Origin: Neobacillus novalis NBRC 102450
Lineage (GTDB): Bacteria; Bacillota; Bacilli; Bacillales; Cytobacillaceae
Reading direction: 5' to 3'
DNA: 57,118 bases
Assembly: GCF_001591805.1 (NCBI RefSeq)
Contig: NZ_BCVP01000040.1
Span: 1 to 57,118 of the forward strand
In this document: piece by piece, positions 33,398 to 41,350 of the stretch
Numbering within the stretch: position 1 is the first letter of the stretch
Layout of the letters: each line of letters begins with the position of its first letter
Notes under the pieces: generated by a model
Told to the model about the DNA's origin: nothing
Databases searched by the model: none
Seen by the model: only the letters and a program-made list of their open reading frames with translations
Position numbers and translations under genes: made by a program

Positions 33398-33961
33398 TTA
33401 CTGATTATATTCATTCATTACCTGCAGGAATGGTTTCTCCAGCCAGACTGTGCAGGCCTCGGCACTCTTACTGACAGCTTCCTGGGTGGGAACCCCTTCT
33501 TCTTTGCGAAACCGTCCGAGAACATAATCAGGTACGCTTATCGTCCCTGGTGCCGGGCGGTCAATGCCAATCCTGATTCGGTTAAATTGCTGGGTGCCAA
33601 GATGTGCGACTGTTGACTTAATTCCATTATGGCCGCCAGGACTTCCTTTTTGCCGGAGCCTGATTTTCCCGACTGGCAAATCAAGGTCATCATAAATAAC
33701 AAGTAAGTCTTCCATATCGATTTGATAATAATCCATGACTGCTCTGATGGATTCCCCAGATAAATTCATGTACGTGAGCGGCTTCAGCAACAGCACCTTT
33801 TCCCCGTTGTAAACACCAACCCCATACAAGCCCTTAAACTTGGACTGTGTAAGCGGAATGCTCCATTGGCTTGCTAAGGCGTCAATGACGGCGAAACCAA
33901 TGTTGTGCCGCGTTTGTTCATATTGTTTTCCAGGGTTGCCTAAACCCACGATTAATTTCAT
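33398..33961 (-). CDS. pth: Peptidyl-tRNA hydrolase
   Basis: Releases tRNA from prematurely dropped peptidyl-tRNA; the gene is spoVC in B. subtilis. The N-terminus MKLIVGLGNPGKQYEQTRHN contains the catalytic histidine. LLLKPLTYMNLSG, VIYDDLDLPVGKIRLR and GSPGGHNGIKS are all family motifs. The frame is open for 19 more codons, but AGGGGGAC supports ATG at 33961 and 187 residues. Confidence 0.97.
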   Translation of the reverse strand: MKLIVGLGNPGKQYEQTRHNIGFAVIDALASQWSIPLTQSKFKGLYGVGVYNGEKVLLLKPLTYMNLSGESIRAVMDYYQIDMEDLLVIYDDLDLPVGKIRLRQKGSPGGHNGIKSTVAHLGTQQFNRIRIGIDRPAPGTISVPDYVLGRFRKEEGVPTQEAVSKSAEACTVWLEKPFLQVMNEYNQ

Positions 33962-34062
33962 TCCGGGTCCCCCTGCCACTTGTGTTTTAACCGCCCTGTT
34001 AAAGATTTTTCGAAACATTGTTCTTCTCCCATTGTTAAAAGTAATCCGGCTGGCAATGCGCT

Positions 34063-34091
34063 AAAAGACGTAACCTTAAGTAGGTTACGTC
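34063..34091 (-). terminator. Terminator after ctc
   Basis: A GACGTAACC/GGTTACGTC stem with a 7-nt loop is followed by TTTT on the minus strand. Confidence 0.75.
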
Positions 34092-34101
34092 CGCTTTCTA
34101 T

Positions 34102-34734
34102 TCACCCAACTGGAGTTGTTTCTCTGCCTTCTTCATTATCAGGGTGACCTTCTTCCTGCTGTTCCCCTGAGTTAATTTCCTCTTCCTGCCTTGGAGGAAG
34201 AATTGATGCAACAACTTCCTCTGCCTCATGGTTGATGGTAAAAGAACCTTGATAAAGTATATCTGCAATGGTTAGTGTTTCTCCAACCTGCAAGTTCGAT
34301 ATATCCGCTTCGATTTGCTGCGGAATATTGTCCGGGGTAGAAGTAATCGATAGCTCGTGAACGGGCTGTTGCAGGACCCCGCCGTCTTTAACCCCGGCAG
34401 CCTCACCAACGAGGTCAAGCCGGACATTGACATTAATCTTCGAGGATTTGTTTACCGCCAGAAAATCAACATGAATGATTTCCTTTTTGATAAAATCCTC
34501 TTGAAAATCAGTCAGCACCACATCTTGCTTGCTCCCATCAACATCAAGGGAAATGACACCATTTCTTCCGACAGCCCTTATCGTCTTTGTTAAATCGATT
34601 GAACTGACAAACACCGGTTTGCTGTCAACCGTTGCACCATAAATTACGGCAGGAATACCGCCGTTGTCTCTGATTTTCTTTAACGCGGAATGACGTAATT
34701 CCTTCCGCTCCTTTGCTTGTAAAACCGTACTCAT
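34102..34734 (-). CDS. ctc: Ribosomal protein bL25/Ctc (general stress form)
   Basis: A CTC-type bL25 protein that binds 5S rRNA. The N-terminal L25 domain (about residues 1-95) is joined to the beta-rich TL5/CTC C-domain (GGVLQQPVHELSITSTPDNIP). A Glu-rich unstructured tail (EEEINSGEQQEEGHPD) ends the protein, as in B. subtilis Ctc. ATG at 34734 has the better-spaced RBS; an in-frame GTG lies four codons upstream. A sigma-B-like promoter is placed just before it. Confidence 0.92.
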   Translation of the reverse strand: MSTVLQAKERKELRHSALKKIRDNGGIPAVIYGATVDSKPVFVSSIDLTKTIRAVGRNGVISLDVDGSKQDVVLTDFQEDFIKKEIIHVDFLAVNKSSKINVNVRLDLVGEAAGVKDGGVLQQPVHELSITSTPDNIPQQIEADISNLQVGETLTIADILYQGSFTINHEAEEVVASILPPRQEEEINSGEQQEEGHPDNEEGRETTPVG

Positions 34735-34773
34735 CTGTTTAGTCACCTTCCTATTTAAACTATCAATATAAAA

Positions 34774-34799
34774 TTGCCCTAAAACAGGAAGGTCTAAAC
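34774..34799 (-). promoter_or_regulatory. Possible sigma-B promoter of ctc
   Basis: GTTTAG (34794-34799) and GGGCAA (34774-34779) on the minus strand are 14 bp apart, resembling the sigma-B consensus GTTTAA-N14-GGGTAT with two or three mismatches. B. subtilis ctc is a classic sigma-B gene. Confidence 0.5.
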
Positions 34800-34805
34800 A
34801 TCTTT

Positions 34806-35762
34806 TTAATCAAATAACGTACTTACTGATTGTTCTTCGTGGACGCGGATAATCGCTTCGCCGATTAACGGTGCAACCGATAGATGAATAATTTTATCAG
34901 ACTTTTTCTCTTCCGGAAGTTGAATAGAGTTCGTAACAACCAATTCTTTTATTTTTGAGTTTTGAATTCTTTCTATCGCTGGACCTGATAATACTGGATG
35001 GGTACAGCAAGCATATACTTCTGCCGCCCCATTTTCTACTAAGGCATTGGCAGCAAGTGTAATCGTTCCTGCCGTATCAATAATATCATCAATCAGGATG
35101 GCTACTTTTCCTTCAATGTTACCAACGATATTCATAACCTCTGCCACATTCGGTCTTGGACGGCGTTTGTCAATTATCGCAATTGGCGCTTTTAAGCGTT
35201 CCGCCATTTTCCTTGCTCTTGTTACCCCGCCATGATCTGGAGAAACAATCACAATATCACCATTCAATTCTTTGCTTTTAAAATACTCTGATAAAATTGG
35301 CACACCCATCAGGTGATCAATTGGAATATCAAAGAATCCTTGAATTTGCGGCGCATGCAAATCTAGACAGATTACCCTTGTTGCCCCGGCAGTCTCAAGC
35401 AGGTTTGCCATTAATTTAGCCGTAATCGGTTCACGGGCACGTGCCTTACGGTCCTGACGGGCATAGCCATAGTAAGGCATAACAATGTTAATTGTTTTCG
35501 CAGAGGCTCTTTTTAAGGCATCAATCATGATTAACAATTCCATAATATTGTCATTTACAGGTAAGCTGGTCGATTGAATCACATACACGTCACAGCCGCG
35601 GATACTTTCTTCAATATTAATCTGGATTTCTCCATCGCTAAATTTTGAGACGGAGCATTTTCCAAGTTCCACGCCGATAACCTTGGCAATCTCTTGTGCA
35701 AGCGGAATATTCGAATTTAAACTGAATACCTTTAAGTTCGGATCTAAATATTGATTAGACAT
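34806..35762 (-). CDS. prs: Ribose-phosphate pyrophosphokinase
   Basis: Makes PRPP from ribose 5-phosphate and ATP for nucleotide, histidine and tryptophan synthesis. YGYARQDRKARAREPITAK is the catalytic flexible loop. DLHAPQIQGFFDIP and VSPDHGGVTRARKMAERL follow, with the PRPP loop AILIDDIIDTAGTI. It has 318 residues. ATG follows GGAGGG. glmU is 23 nt upstream, forming the conserved glmU-prs pair. Confidence 0.98.
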   Translation of the reverse strand: MSNQYLDPNLKVFSLNSNIPLAQEIAKVIGVELGKCSVSKFSDGEIQINIEESIRGCDVYVIQSTSLPVNDNIMELLIMIDALKRASAKTINIVMPYYGYARQDRKARAREPITAKLMANLLETAGATRVICLDLHAPQIQGFFDIPIDHLMGVPILSEYFKSKELNGDIVIVSPDHGGVTRARKMAERLKAPIAIIDKRRPRPNVAEVMNIVGNIEGKVAILIDDIIDTAGTITLAANALVENGAAEVYACCTHPVLSGPAIERIQNSKIKELVVTNSIQLPEEKKSDKIIHLSVAPLIGEAIIRVHEEQSVSTLFD

Positions 35763-35785
35763 GTGTGCCCTCCAATTATCTTTGC

Positions 35786-37159
35786 TTATTTCTTTAAATT
35801 AAGCTTTTCAACGTAATTTTCCTTATTGACTTGCTGTGCACGGGCAATAGACAAAGCTTCGCTTGGTACATTCTTTGTAATTGTGGAACCAGCAGCCACA
35901 TATGAGCCCTTACCAATTGTAACAGGGGCAACTAGATTGGAGTTACAGCCGATAAAGACACCATCTTCAATTTTAGTTAAGAATTTATTTTTACCGTCGT
36001 AATTCACTGTAATGGAACCGCAGCCGATGTTGACATCATTGCCAACCTCTGCGTCACCAATATAACTTAGATGTGAGGCTTTACTTCCGTTTCCGAACAC
36101 AGCCTTCTTGATTTCAACGAAGTTGCCAATTTTCACCTTATCATGGATGGTTGAATCCGGTCTGATGTGGGCGAATGGCCCGATGTTGACATGGGCGCCA
36201 ATTAAGCTTTTATGGACTGCCGATTGCCGGACAACAGTTTCATTGCCAATTTCACAGGAATCAATTTCTGAGTTGGGACCAATTTGACAGTCGGAACCGA
36301 TTATTGTTTTACCTTTTATCATCGTTCCCGGATAGATAACGGTATCCTGTCCAATTTCGACATCGGTTTCTATGTATGTGTTATGGGGGTCAATGATGGT
36401 TACCCCATTACGCATATGGGCTTCATTCGTCCGGTTCCGCATGATTCGCTCCGCTTCCGCCAAGGCTACCCTGTCATTGATTCCTAATGTTTCTGCAAAA
36501 TCATTGGTTTTGAACGCTGTGACCACTTCACCCTGTTTTTTGAGAATCTCAATAACATCCGGTAAATAGTATTCCCCCTGAACATTATCATTAGAAACAT
36601 TTCTTAATGCCTGAAATAAAGCCTGGTTATCAAAGCAATAGGTTCCGGTATTGATTTCATTTATCTTCCGTTCGACATCTGTTGCATCCTTATGCTCAAC
36701 AATTTTTTCAACGAGACCATTTTCATTGCGAATGATTCGGCCGTAGCCTGTCGGATCATCTAGTGTTGAAGTAAGGATGGTAGCTTTTGCCTTTAATTCT
36801 TCGTGATGTTTAAAAAGGGCTTCCATCGTTTCTGCCTTTATTAAAGGAGTATCACCGCAGACAACAATGGTTACGCCTTGTTTCTCTTCAAGCACGCCAG
36901 CAGCCTGCAAGACCGCATGAGCCGTTCCCAGCTGTTTTTCCTGCAATGCATATAGACTGCTTGAGCCCAATTGGGCTTGCACCATTTCAGCCCCATGGCC
37001 AATAATGGTAACCGTTTCTTGAATTGTAAGCTTCCCTATTTGATCAACAACATGCTGAACCATTGGTTTGCCGCAAACTGGGTGTAATACTTTATACAGC
37101 TTAGATTTCATCCGCGTCCCTTGTCCTGCAGCCAAAATCACAGCATAACGATTATGCAT
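35786..37159 (-). CDS. glmU: Bifunctional UDP-GlcNAc pyrophosphorylase / glucosamine-1-phosphate acetyltransferase
   Basis: Makes UDP-GlcNAc for peptidoglycan and teichoic acids. The N-terminal nucleotidyltransferase has LAAGQGTRMKSKLYKVLHPV. The C-terminal left-handed beta-helix (from about residue 255) shows hexapeptide repeats and the acetyltransferase segment HIRPDSTIHDKVKIGNFVE. It has 457 residues, normal length. The ATG is well spaced from GGAGGAC. Confidence 0.98.
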   Translation of the reverse strand: MHNRYAVILAAGQGTRMKSKLYKVLHPVCGKPMVQHVVDQIGKLTIQETVTIIGHGAEMVQAQLGSSSLYALQEKQLGTAHAVLQAAGVLEEKQGVTIVVCGDTPLIKAETMEALFKHHEELKAKATILTSTLDDPTGYGRIIRNENGLVEKIVEHKDATDVERKINEINTGTYCFDNQALFQALRNVSNDNVQGEYYLPDVIEILKKQGEVVTAFKTNDFAETLGINDRVALAEAERIMRNRTNEAHMRNGVTIIDPHNTYIETDVEIGQDTVIYPGTMIKGKTIIGSDCQIGPNSEIDSCEIGNETVVRQSAVHKSLIGAHVNIGPFAHIRPDSTIHDKVKIGNFVEIKKAVFGNGSKASHLSYIGDAEVGNDVNIGCGSITVNYDGKNKFLTKIEDGVFIGCNSNLVAPVTIGKGSYVAAGSTITKNVPSEALSIARAQQVNKENYVEKLNLKK

Positions 37160-37325
37160 GTTCAGTCCTCCAATTTAACCTTTTTATCCATTAAAAATAT
37201 TAACGTAAATGGCTCCTCTTTTCAAGGAATGAACAACAAGTGGTTATTTTTATAATATTATGTAGATTTAGGGAGAAATGCGAAAGGAAACAACATAGTG
37301 TCTGTCATAGAGGTTTTTTCAAACA

Positions 37326-37357
37326 TAAAAAAGAGCCTTCTGGAGAAGAAAGGCCCT
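37326..37357 (-). terminator. Terminator after spoVG
   Basis: An AGGGCCTT/AAGGCTCT stem (one G-U pair) with a 10-nt loop runs into TTTTTT on the minus strand, shortly beyond the spoVG stop codon. Confidence 0.75.
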
Positions 37358-37371
37358 AGTTGTTAAAATCC

Positions 37372-37662
37372 TCAGGAAGCTCCGGCTTCTTCAAATTCTA
37401 CTTCCAATTCACCTAAACGATGGTACTCCGCCAAAACAGCTTCTTGGATTTTGCCGCGTGTTCCTGAATTAATTGGATGCGCAATGTCACGAAATTCTCC
37501 ATCTGGAGTACGTTTACTTGGCATAGCTACAAATAAACCGTTGTTCCCGTCGATAACACGAATGTCATGGACAACAAATTCATTATCTAATGTAATAGAT
37601 GCAATCGCTCTCATTCTTCCATCCGTGTTAACCCGGCGTAATCTTACGTCAGTTACTTCCAT
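37372..37662 (-). CDS. spoVG: RNA-binding regulator SpoVG
   Basis: A small conserved site-specific nucleic-acid-binding regulator, first found through its role in asymmetric septation and cortex formation. MEVTDVRLRRV, MRAIASITLDNEFVVHDIRV and GLFVAMPSKRTPDGEFRDIA span most of its 96 residues. The RBS is AAGGGTGTG. A textbook sigma-H promoter precedes it. Confidence 0.97.
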   Translation of the reverse strand: MEVTDVRLRRVNTDGRMRAIASITLDNEFVVHDIRVIDGNNGLFVAMPSKRTPDGEFRDIAHPINSGTRGKIQEAVLAEYHRLGELEVEFEEAGAS

Positions 37663-37704
37663 GTGCTCACACCCTTTTTTGTTAGATAAAATGCTAAATA
37701 ATTA

Positions 37705-37730
37705 AATTCAACATTTTACTCAGGAATCCT
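37705..37730 (-). promoter_or_regulatory. Sigma-H promoter of spoVG
   Basis: On the minus strand AGGATT (37725-37730) is followed after 15 bp by GAATT (37705-37709). The same elements and spacing occur in the classical B. subtilis spoVG promoter. Confidence 0.8.
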
Positions 37731-37850
37731 TCTTTATATTCAAAATATTTTAGAAAAATTACGACAAATTAGTGAACTTTTGTAAAAAACGGCATTTCAC
37801 TGACAAGATTAGGTAGATTAGTCCTTGTTTTTCAGTTAATAAACATCTAT

Positions 37851-38225
37851 TTACTTTACGAGTGCAACAACTTCAATTTCAACTAACGCATCTTTCGGCA
37901 ACCGGGCGACCTCTACACAGGAGCGGGCTGGTTTATGTACATTGAAATACTCACCATACACTTCATTTACCGCAGCGAAATCATTCATATCTTTGATAAA
38001 GACAGTTGCCTTTACAACTGTTTCAAAGGAAGCACCCGCTTCACTTAGGACAGCCTGCAAATTTTGAAAAACCTGATGGGTTTGGTCTTTAATATCTCCA
38101 GCAACCATCGTTCCTTCAATTGTTAACGGAATTTGCCCCGAACTAAAAACAAGATTATTCACTACGATTCCTTGCGAATAAGGCCCGATCGCAGCAGGTG
38201 CTTGATTCGTTTGAATTGCTTTCAT
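37851..38225 (-). CDS. ridA: RidA family enamine/imine deaminase (YabJ)
   Basis: Hydrolyses reactive enamine/imine intermediates from PLP enzymes. IGPYSQGIVVNNLVFSSGQIP, the catalytic-arginine region VHKPARSCVEVARLP and the C-terminal DALVEIEVVALVK are the family signature. GGAGGGG before ATG at 38225 gives 124 residues. It starts one base after purR, so the pair is one transcription unit (purR-yabJ). Confidence 0.96.
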   Translation of the reverse strand: MKAIQTNQAPAAIGPYSQGIVVNNLVFSSGQIPLTIEGTMVAGDIKDQTHQVFQNLQAVLSEAGASFETVVKATVFIKDMNDFAAVNEVYGEYFNVHKPARSCVEVARLPKDALVEIEVVALVK

Positions 38226-38226
38226 A

Positions 38227-39054
38227 TTAACCCCTCCAAATGTTGAGATAATTTCCTGCTTGGACATTAATCTTTTTCGCTTTTACATCCACGTCTGACA
38301 GCTGAACGAGCGATAAATACTCATCCACTAACCGTTCCTGGATTTTTTCATCCTCTACTAACACAGCAATACCAGCCAAATGGGAATTAAATTCCTCCAG
38401 CATGCTTATCATCCCCATTACCGTTCCGCCAGCCTTCATAAAATCATCGACAATCAGCACACGAGAATCCTGTTTCATACTCTTTTTCGATAAGACCATC
38501 GTTTGAATCCTTTTGGCTGAACCGGACACATAATTAATGCTGACTGTTGGTCCCTCGGTGACTTTATTATCCCTCCGGACAATTACAACAGGCACATTCA
38601 GTTGACTTGCGACCGCATAGGCGAGAGGAATCCCTTTTGTCGCAACAGTCATGACAACATCAATTTTGGCTTCAGCATAGGCCGATGCAATGATGCGCCC
38701 GGCCTTTTGCACTACCTGTGGGTCTCCTAAAATATCAGTTAAATATAAATAGCCGCCAGGTAACAGCCTTTCGGGATTGGCAATTAATTCACACAGCAGA
38801 TCAACAAAAGGTGCAGCCTTTTCTTGGCTTACTTTAACGAAGAATTTGACACCGCCAGCAGCCCCTGGGACGGTTTGCAATGTTCCAATTCCTCTTTGTT
38901 CAAAGGTTTCCTTCACAATCGCTAAATCTTCGCTTATGGAAGACTTGGCAGACGAATAACGCTCAGCAAAAAACGTAAGCGGTACTAGCTGGCGCGGATG
39001 ATCCAGTAAATAATTCGTCATATCTATCAATCGTTCACTGCGGCGAAACTTCAT
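38227..39054 (-). CDS. purR: Purine operon repressor PurR
   Basis: A PRPP-responsive repressor of purine genes. The N-terminal winged helix (MKFRRSERLIDMTNYLLDHP) is joined to a phosphoribosyltransferase-like domain. Its PRPP motif is VLIVDDFMKAGGTVMG, the non-catalytic variant typical of PurR. It has 275 residues, slightly shorter than B. subtilis (285). Regulation by PRPP ties it to prs in the same neighbourhood. Confidence 0.96.
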   Translation of the reverse strand: MKFRRSERLIDMTNYLLDHPRQLVPLTFFAERYSSAKSSISEDLAIVKETFEQRGIGTLQTVPGAAGGVKFFVKVSQEKAAPFVDLLCELIANPERLLPGGYLYLTDILGDPQVVQKAGRIIASAYAEAKIDVVMTVATKGIPLAYAVASQLNVPVVIVRRDNKVTEGPTVSINYVSGSAKRIQTMVLSKKSMKQDSRVLIVDDFMKAGGTVMGMISMLEEFNSHLAGIAVLVEDEKIQERLVDEYLSLVQLSDVDVKAKKINVQAGNYLNIWRG

Positions 39055-39069
39055 AACGAGCCTCCATTA

Positions 39070-39150
39070 ATGTATATAGTGCTACAAGACCGATTCATTT
39101 CTGCGGCGCTCCGCCCCTTTTCCACGAACATGTATATAGCGGTACAGACC
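39070..39150. repeat. GC-hairpin module between direct repeats
   Basis: TGCGGCGCTCCGCCCCTTTT (39102-39121) is flanked by two near-identical copies of ATGTATATAGnGnTACA(A)GACC, at 39070-39091 and 39130-39150. The core is the same module found at 7691, 40586, 40763 and 41294. It lies between purR and ispE. Confidence 0.7.
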
Positions 39151-39205
39151 AGCATCTTTCACAATACCGAATATTTTCATCCAATAGTAGCATTATTGTG
39201 CGTCT

Positions 39206-40075
39206 TTAATCAAGTGTGTGCCGTTCTCCAAGCAAGCGAACAGCGAATACTTGATCACAGAAGCCTCTTAATCCATTATAGATGCGGTGCATTCTCGAAT
39301 CATGCTGGACAATTCCAAATACAGTTGGTCCGCTGCCGCTCATCAGGACCGCATCTGCACCAAAACGCTTCATTTGGTCTTTTATTTGCGCAACTTCCGG
39401 GTGCAGGTTTAAGGTGACATCTTCTAGAACGTTCCCTAGATTTCTGCATACCTCTTGATAGTTTTGTTGAGTTATTGCCGCAATCATTTCCTTTATGTCC
39501 GGATGATTCATACCGTTTATATCAAGTCTGCGGTAAACTTCCGCTGTCGATACCCCGATGAAGGGCTTAGCAAGGATTACCCAGCATGTCGGCGGTGCAG
39601 GCAGCTCAGTGATGAGTTCCCCTCTCCCCTTTGCCAACGCTGTCCCTCCATAGACACAAAAGGAAACATCCGATCCGATTTCTGAGCCAAGCTCTGCTAA
39701 TTCATCCAAGGTTAAACCGAGGTTCCAAAGCTTATTTAAACCTCTTAAAGTGGCCGCAGCATCACTGCTGCCACCGGCGAGCCCTGCAGCAACAGGAATC
39801 ATTTTTTCAATCGAAATCATCACGCCTTTTCTCACTTGAAACCTAGTCTTTAACAGCTGTGCCGCTTGATAGGCTAGGTTCCGCTGATCATCAGGTACGT
39901 AGCGATTATGGGAGAGAATATGTATTTTATCTTGATTTAATAAGGTTAGTTCTACCCGGTCTGCCAAATCAATCGTGGTCATAATCATTTCCACTTCATG
40001 GAAGCCATCGGAACGTTTATGTAAAACATCTAAGGCCAAATTTATTTTGGCCGGTGCCTTGACTAAAAGCTTCAC
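39206..40075 (-). CDS. ispE: 4-diphosphocytidyl-2-C-methyl-D-erythritol kinase
   Basis: A GHMP kinase of the methylerythritol phosphate isoprenoid pathway. KAPAKINLALDV at the N-terminus, the ATP loop IPVAAGLAGGSSDAAATLRG and VLMSGSGPTVFG near the C-terminus are diagnostic. GTG at 40075, giving MKLLVKAPAKIN, is well spaced from TAGGTGG. An in-frame GTG nine bases upstream overlaps that site. About 289 residues. Confidence 0.97.
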   Translation of the reverse strand: MKLLVKAPAKINLALDVLHKRSDGFHEVEMIMTTIDLADRVELTLLNQDKIHILSHNRYVPDDQRNLAYQAAQLLKTRFQVRKGVMISIEKMIPVAAGLAGGSSDAAATLRGLNKLWNLGLTLDELAELGSEIGSDVSFCVYGGTALAKGRGELITELPAPPTCWVILAKPFIGVSTAEVYRRLDINGMNHPDIKEMIAAITQQNYQEVCRNLGNVLEDVTLNLHPEVAQIKDQMKRFGADAVLMSGSGPTVFGIVQHDSRMHRIYNGLRGFCDQVFAVRLLGERHTLD

Positions 40076-40238
40076 TACGTCCACCTACTTCTGTATAATC
40101 CAATTTCCGAAAATCCACATTTTGTCCTATTTTACCACAAAACGATAAATGTAAGACGTTAGATATGATATATCCTAACAAATTTATTATTTTATCATAT
40201 GGAAAAAGGGCGAATTGGCGTAAAAATGAACAATTTAA

Positions 40239-40262
40239 GGCCAGAGAGCGAACTCCCTGGCC
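40239..40262 (-). terminator. Hairpin after sspF
   Basis: A 10-bp stem (GGCCAGGGAG with one mismatch) closes a 4-nt loop about 50 nt after the sspF stop codon. The following sequence is only moderately T-rich, so its strength is uncertain. Confidence 0.5.
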
Positions 40263-40313
40263 AGTCTGTGGTATCGATTTGTTTAAATAAAAAGCGGAAG
40301 TGCCTTTTCTAGC

Positions 40314-40499
40314 TTACGACTTCTGGTTCTGATTTCTCAGCTGTTCTTCCGCAAGTTCTATGGCACGCTTTACCATATTCCCTGCATCCCTTGCCCGGAT
40401 ACCGCCCCATCCCTCTTTTTGAACGACATCATAGAAACCAAGCTCTTTAGCAAGTTCCTCTTTAAACCGATTGGACATGATACCTCTTCTTCTGCCCAT
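40314..40499 (-). CDS. sspF: Small acid-soluble spore protein SspF (alpha/beta-type)
   Basis: A 61-residue DNA-binding spore protein of the alpha/beta SASP type, here the divergent SspF branch. MGRRRGIMSNRFKEELAKEL and WGGIRARDAGNMVKRAIELA match the family, including the germination-protease-type and DNA-contact segments. The RBS is AAGGGGTTG. A CATACTA sequence 30 nt upstream is a perfect sigma-G -10 element. Confidence 0.95.
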   Translation of the reverse strand: MGRRRGIMSNRFKEELAKELGFYDVVQKEGWGGIRARDAGNMVKRAIELAEEQLRNQNQKS

Positions 40500-40530
40500 C
40501 TAAACAACCCCTTCCATACCACAGTATTGT

Positions 40531-40537
40531 TAGTATG
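40531..40537 (-). promoter_or_regulatory. Sigma-G -10 element of sspF
   Basis: CATACTA on the minus strand is the exact sigma-G -10 consensus. The best -35 candidate, AAATAG about 19 bp upstream, is weak. Confidence 0.6.
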
Positions 40538-40585
40538 AGATAAAGAAGGATTTTCACTATTTCCAAAATATCCTTAAAACGCAAT

Positions 40586-40596
40586 GGCGCTCCGCC
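40586..40596. repeat. Isolated GC-hairpin core
   Basis: GGCGCTCCGCC followed by CCTTTTT, one of five same-strand occurrences of this core in the window. It lies between sspF and veg, upstream of the fuller repeat copy at 40665. Confidence 0.7.
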
Positions 40597-40664
40597 CCTT
40601 TTTACAAAACTAATAGGGCGTTCCACATCACCATCAACCATGGAAATAAATTGAAAGAACCATC

Positions 40665-40792
40665 CCTGCCAATAAAGGCGGTGTGAGCAGAGCATAGCTT
40701 CACCAATTCATAGCAAAATCGTATATTTTCCATTCAACTTAGATATACTAATTGGCTTTTGCGGCGCTCCGCCCCTTTTCCATACAAAGGAT
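40665..40792. repeat. GC-hairpin dispersed repeat, copy 2
   Basis: The second copy of the roughly 130-bp element at 7591-7720, in the same orientation. Both ends are nearly identical and the middle is diverged. It fills the gap between sspF and the veg terminator; the rest of that 341-nt gap holds the sspF promoter and the isolated core. Confidence 0.8.
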
Positions 40793-40795
40793 AGC

Positions 40796-40824
40796 AAAAG
40801 GCAGTAAACGTTATGTTTACTGCC
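40796..40824 (-). terminator. Terminator after veg
   Basis: GGCAGTAAAC and GTTTACTGCC form a perfect 10-bp stem with a 5-nt loop, followed by TTTT on the minus strand. Confidence 0.85.
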
Positions 40825-40840
40825 AGTCATTGCTTATATA

Positions 40841-41107
40841 CTAGCTTAAAGCTACATGTCCTGCTGCTGCATCGTCGTAGAAGGTAATTTGCACTGTTTC
40901 TGTTAATACATCCGCATAGCTGTAAGAAACACGCTCGAATGAATTTTCATCTTGATCTAATTCAATAACAAAAACAGATGGGTAAGTTTCTGCTAAAACA
41001 CCGGAACGTTCGATTGTCTTCCTGCGTCCTCCGTTTGCTTTTAGCAATAATCTTTTCCCTAAATTCGTGTCAAGAGCCTTTTTGATATCGGCTAAGGTTT
41101 TTGGCAT
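40841..41107 (-). CDS. veg: Veg protein
   Basis: A small, highly expressed protein that stimulates biofilm genes in B. subtilis, reportedly by antagonising SinR. The 88 residues include KRLLLKANGGRRKTIERSG and FERVSYSYADVLTETVQITF, the conserved family core with an SH3-like fold. A longer in-frame start exists, but GAGGTGG and the promoter positions fix the ATG at 41107. Confidence 0.95.
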   Translation of the reverse strand: MPKTLADIKKALDTNLGKRLLLKANGGRRKTIERSGVLAETYPSVFVIELDQDENSFERVSYSYADVLTETVQITFYDDAAAGHVALS

Positions 41108-41128
41108 TCGGTCCACCTCACTATGTAA

Positions 41129-41157
41129 AGTATAACACACTGACATAGTACTGTCAA
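41129..41157 (-). promoter_or_regulatory. veg downstream sigma-A promoter
   Basis: TTGACA (41152-41157) and TATACT (41129-41134) on the minus strand, 17 bp apart. It is the proximal of two tandem promoters, as in the strong B. subtilis veg promoter region. Confidence 0.8.
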
Positions 41158-41169
41158 ACAAAAACATAA

Positions 41170-41199
41170 ATTATATCAGTACCACAAAAAGATTGTCAA
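41170..41199 (-). promoter_or_regulatory. veg upstream sigma-A promoter
   Basis: TTGACA (41194-41199) and TATAAT (41170-41175), both perfect hexamers, 18 bp apart on the minus strand. Confidence 0.8.
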
Positions 41200-41293
41200 C
41201 ATTTTTTATTCTACTTTTTCTACTAAATTTCAACATTCCTAGTGTTACCTTATTTATAAGGGATTATGTATCCGACATTGACAAAACCTAAAA

Positions 41294-41304
41294 GGCGCTC
41301 CGCC
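41294..41304. repeat. Isolated GC-hairpin core near yabG
   Basis: GGCGCTCCGCC followed by CCCTTT, the fifth occurrence of the repeat core. It lies about 40 nt downstream of yabG on that gene's strand. Confidence 0.7.
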
Positions 41305-41315
41305 CCCTTTCCTAA

Positions 41316-41350
41316 AAAGAAATAAGCCTTTGAGTACCTAAAGGCTTATT
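41316..41350 (-). terminator. Terminator overlapping the yabG stop codon
   Basis: AATAAGCCTTT pairs with AAAGGCTTATT over an 8-nt loop, with TCTTTTT after it on the minus strand. The yabG stop codon is inside the first arm. Confidence 0.82.
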
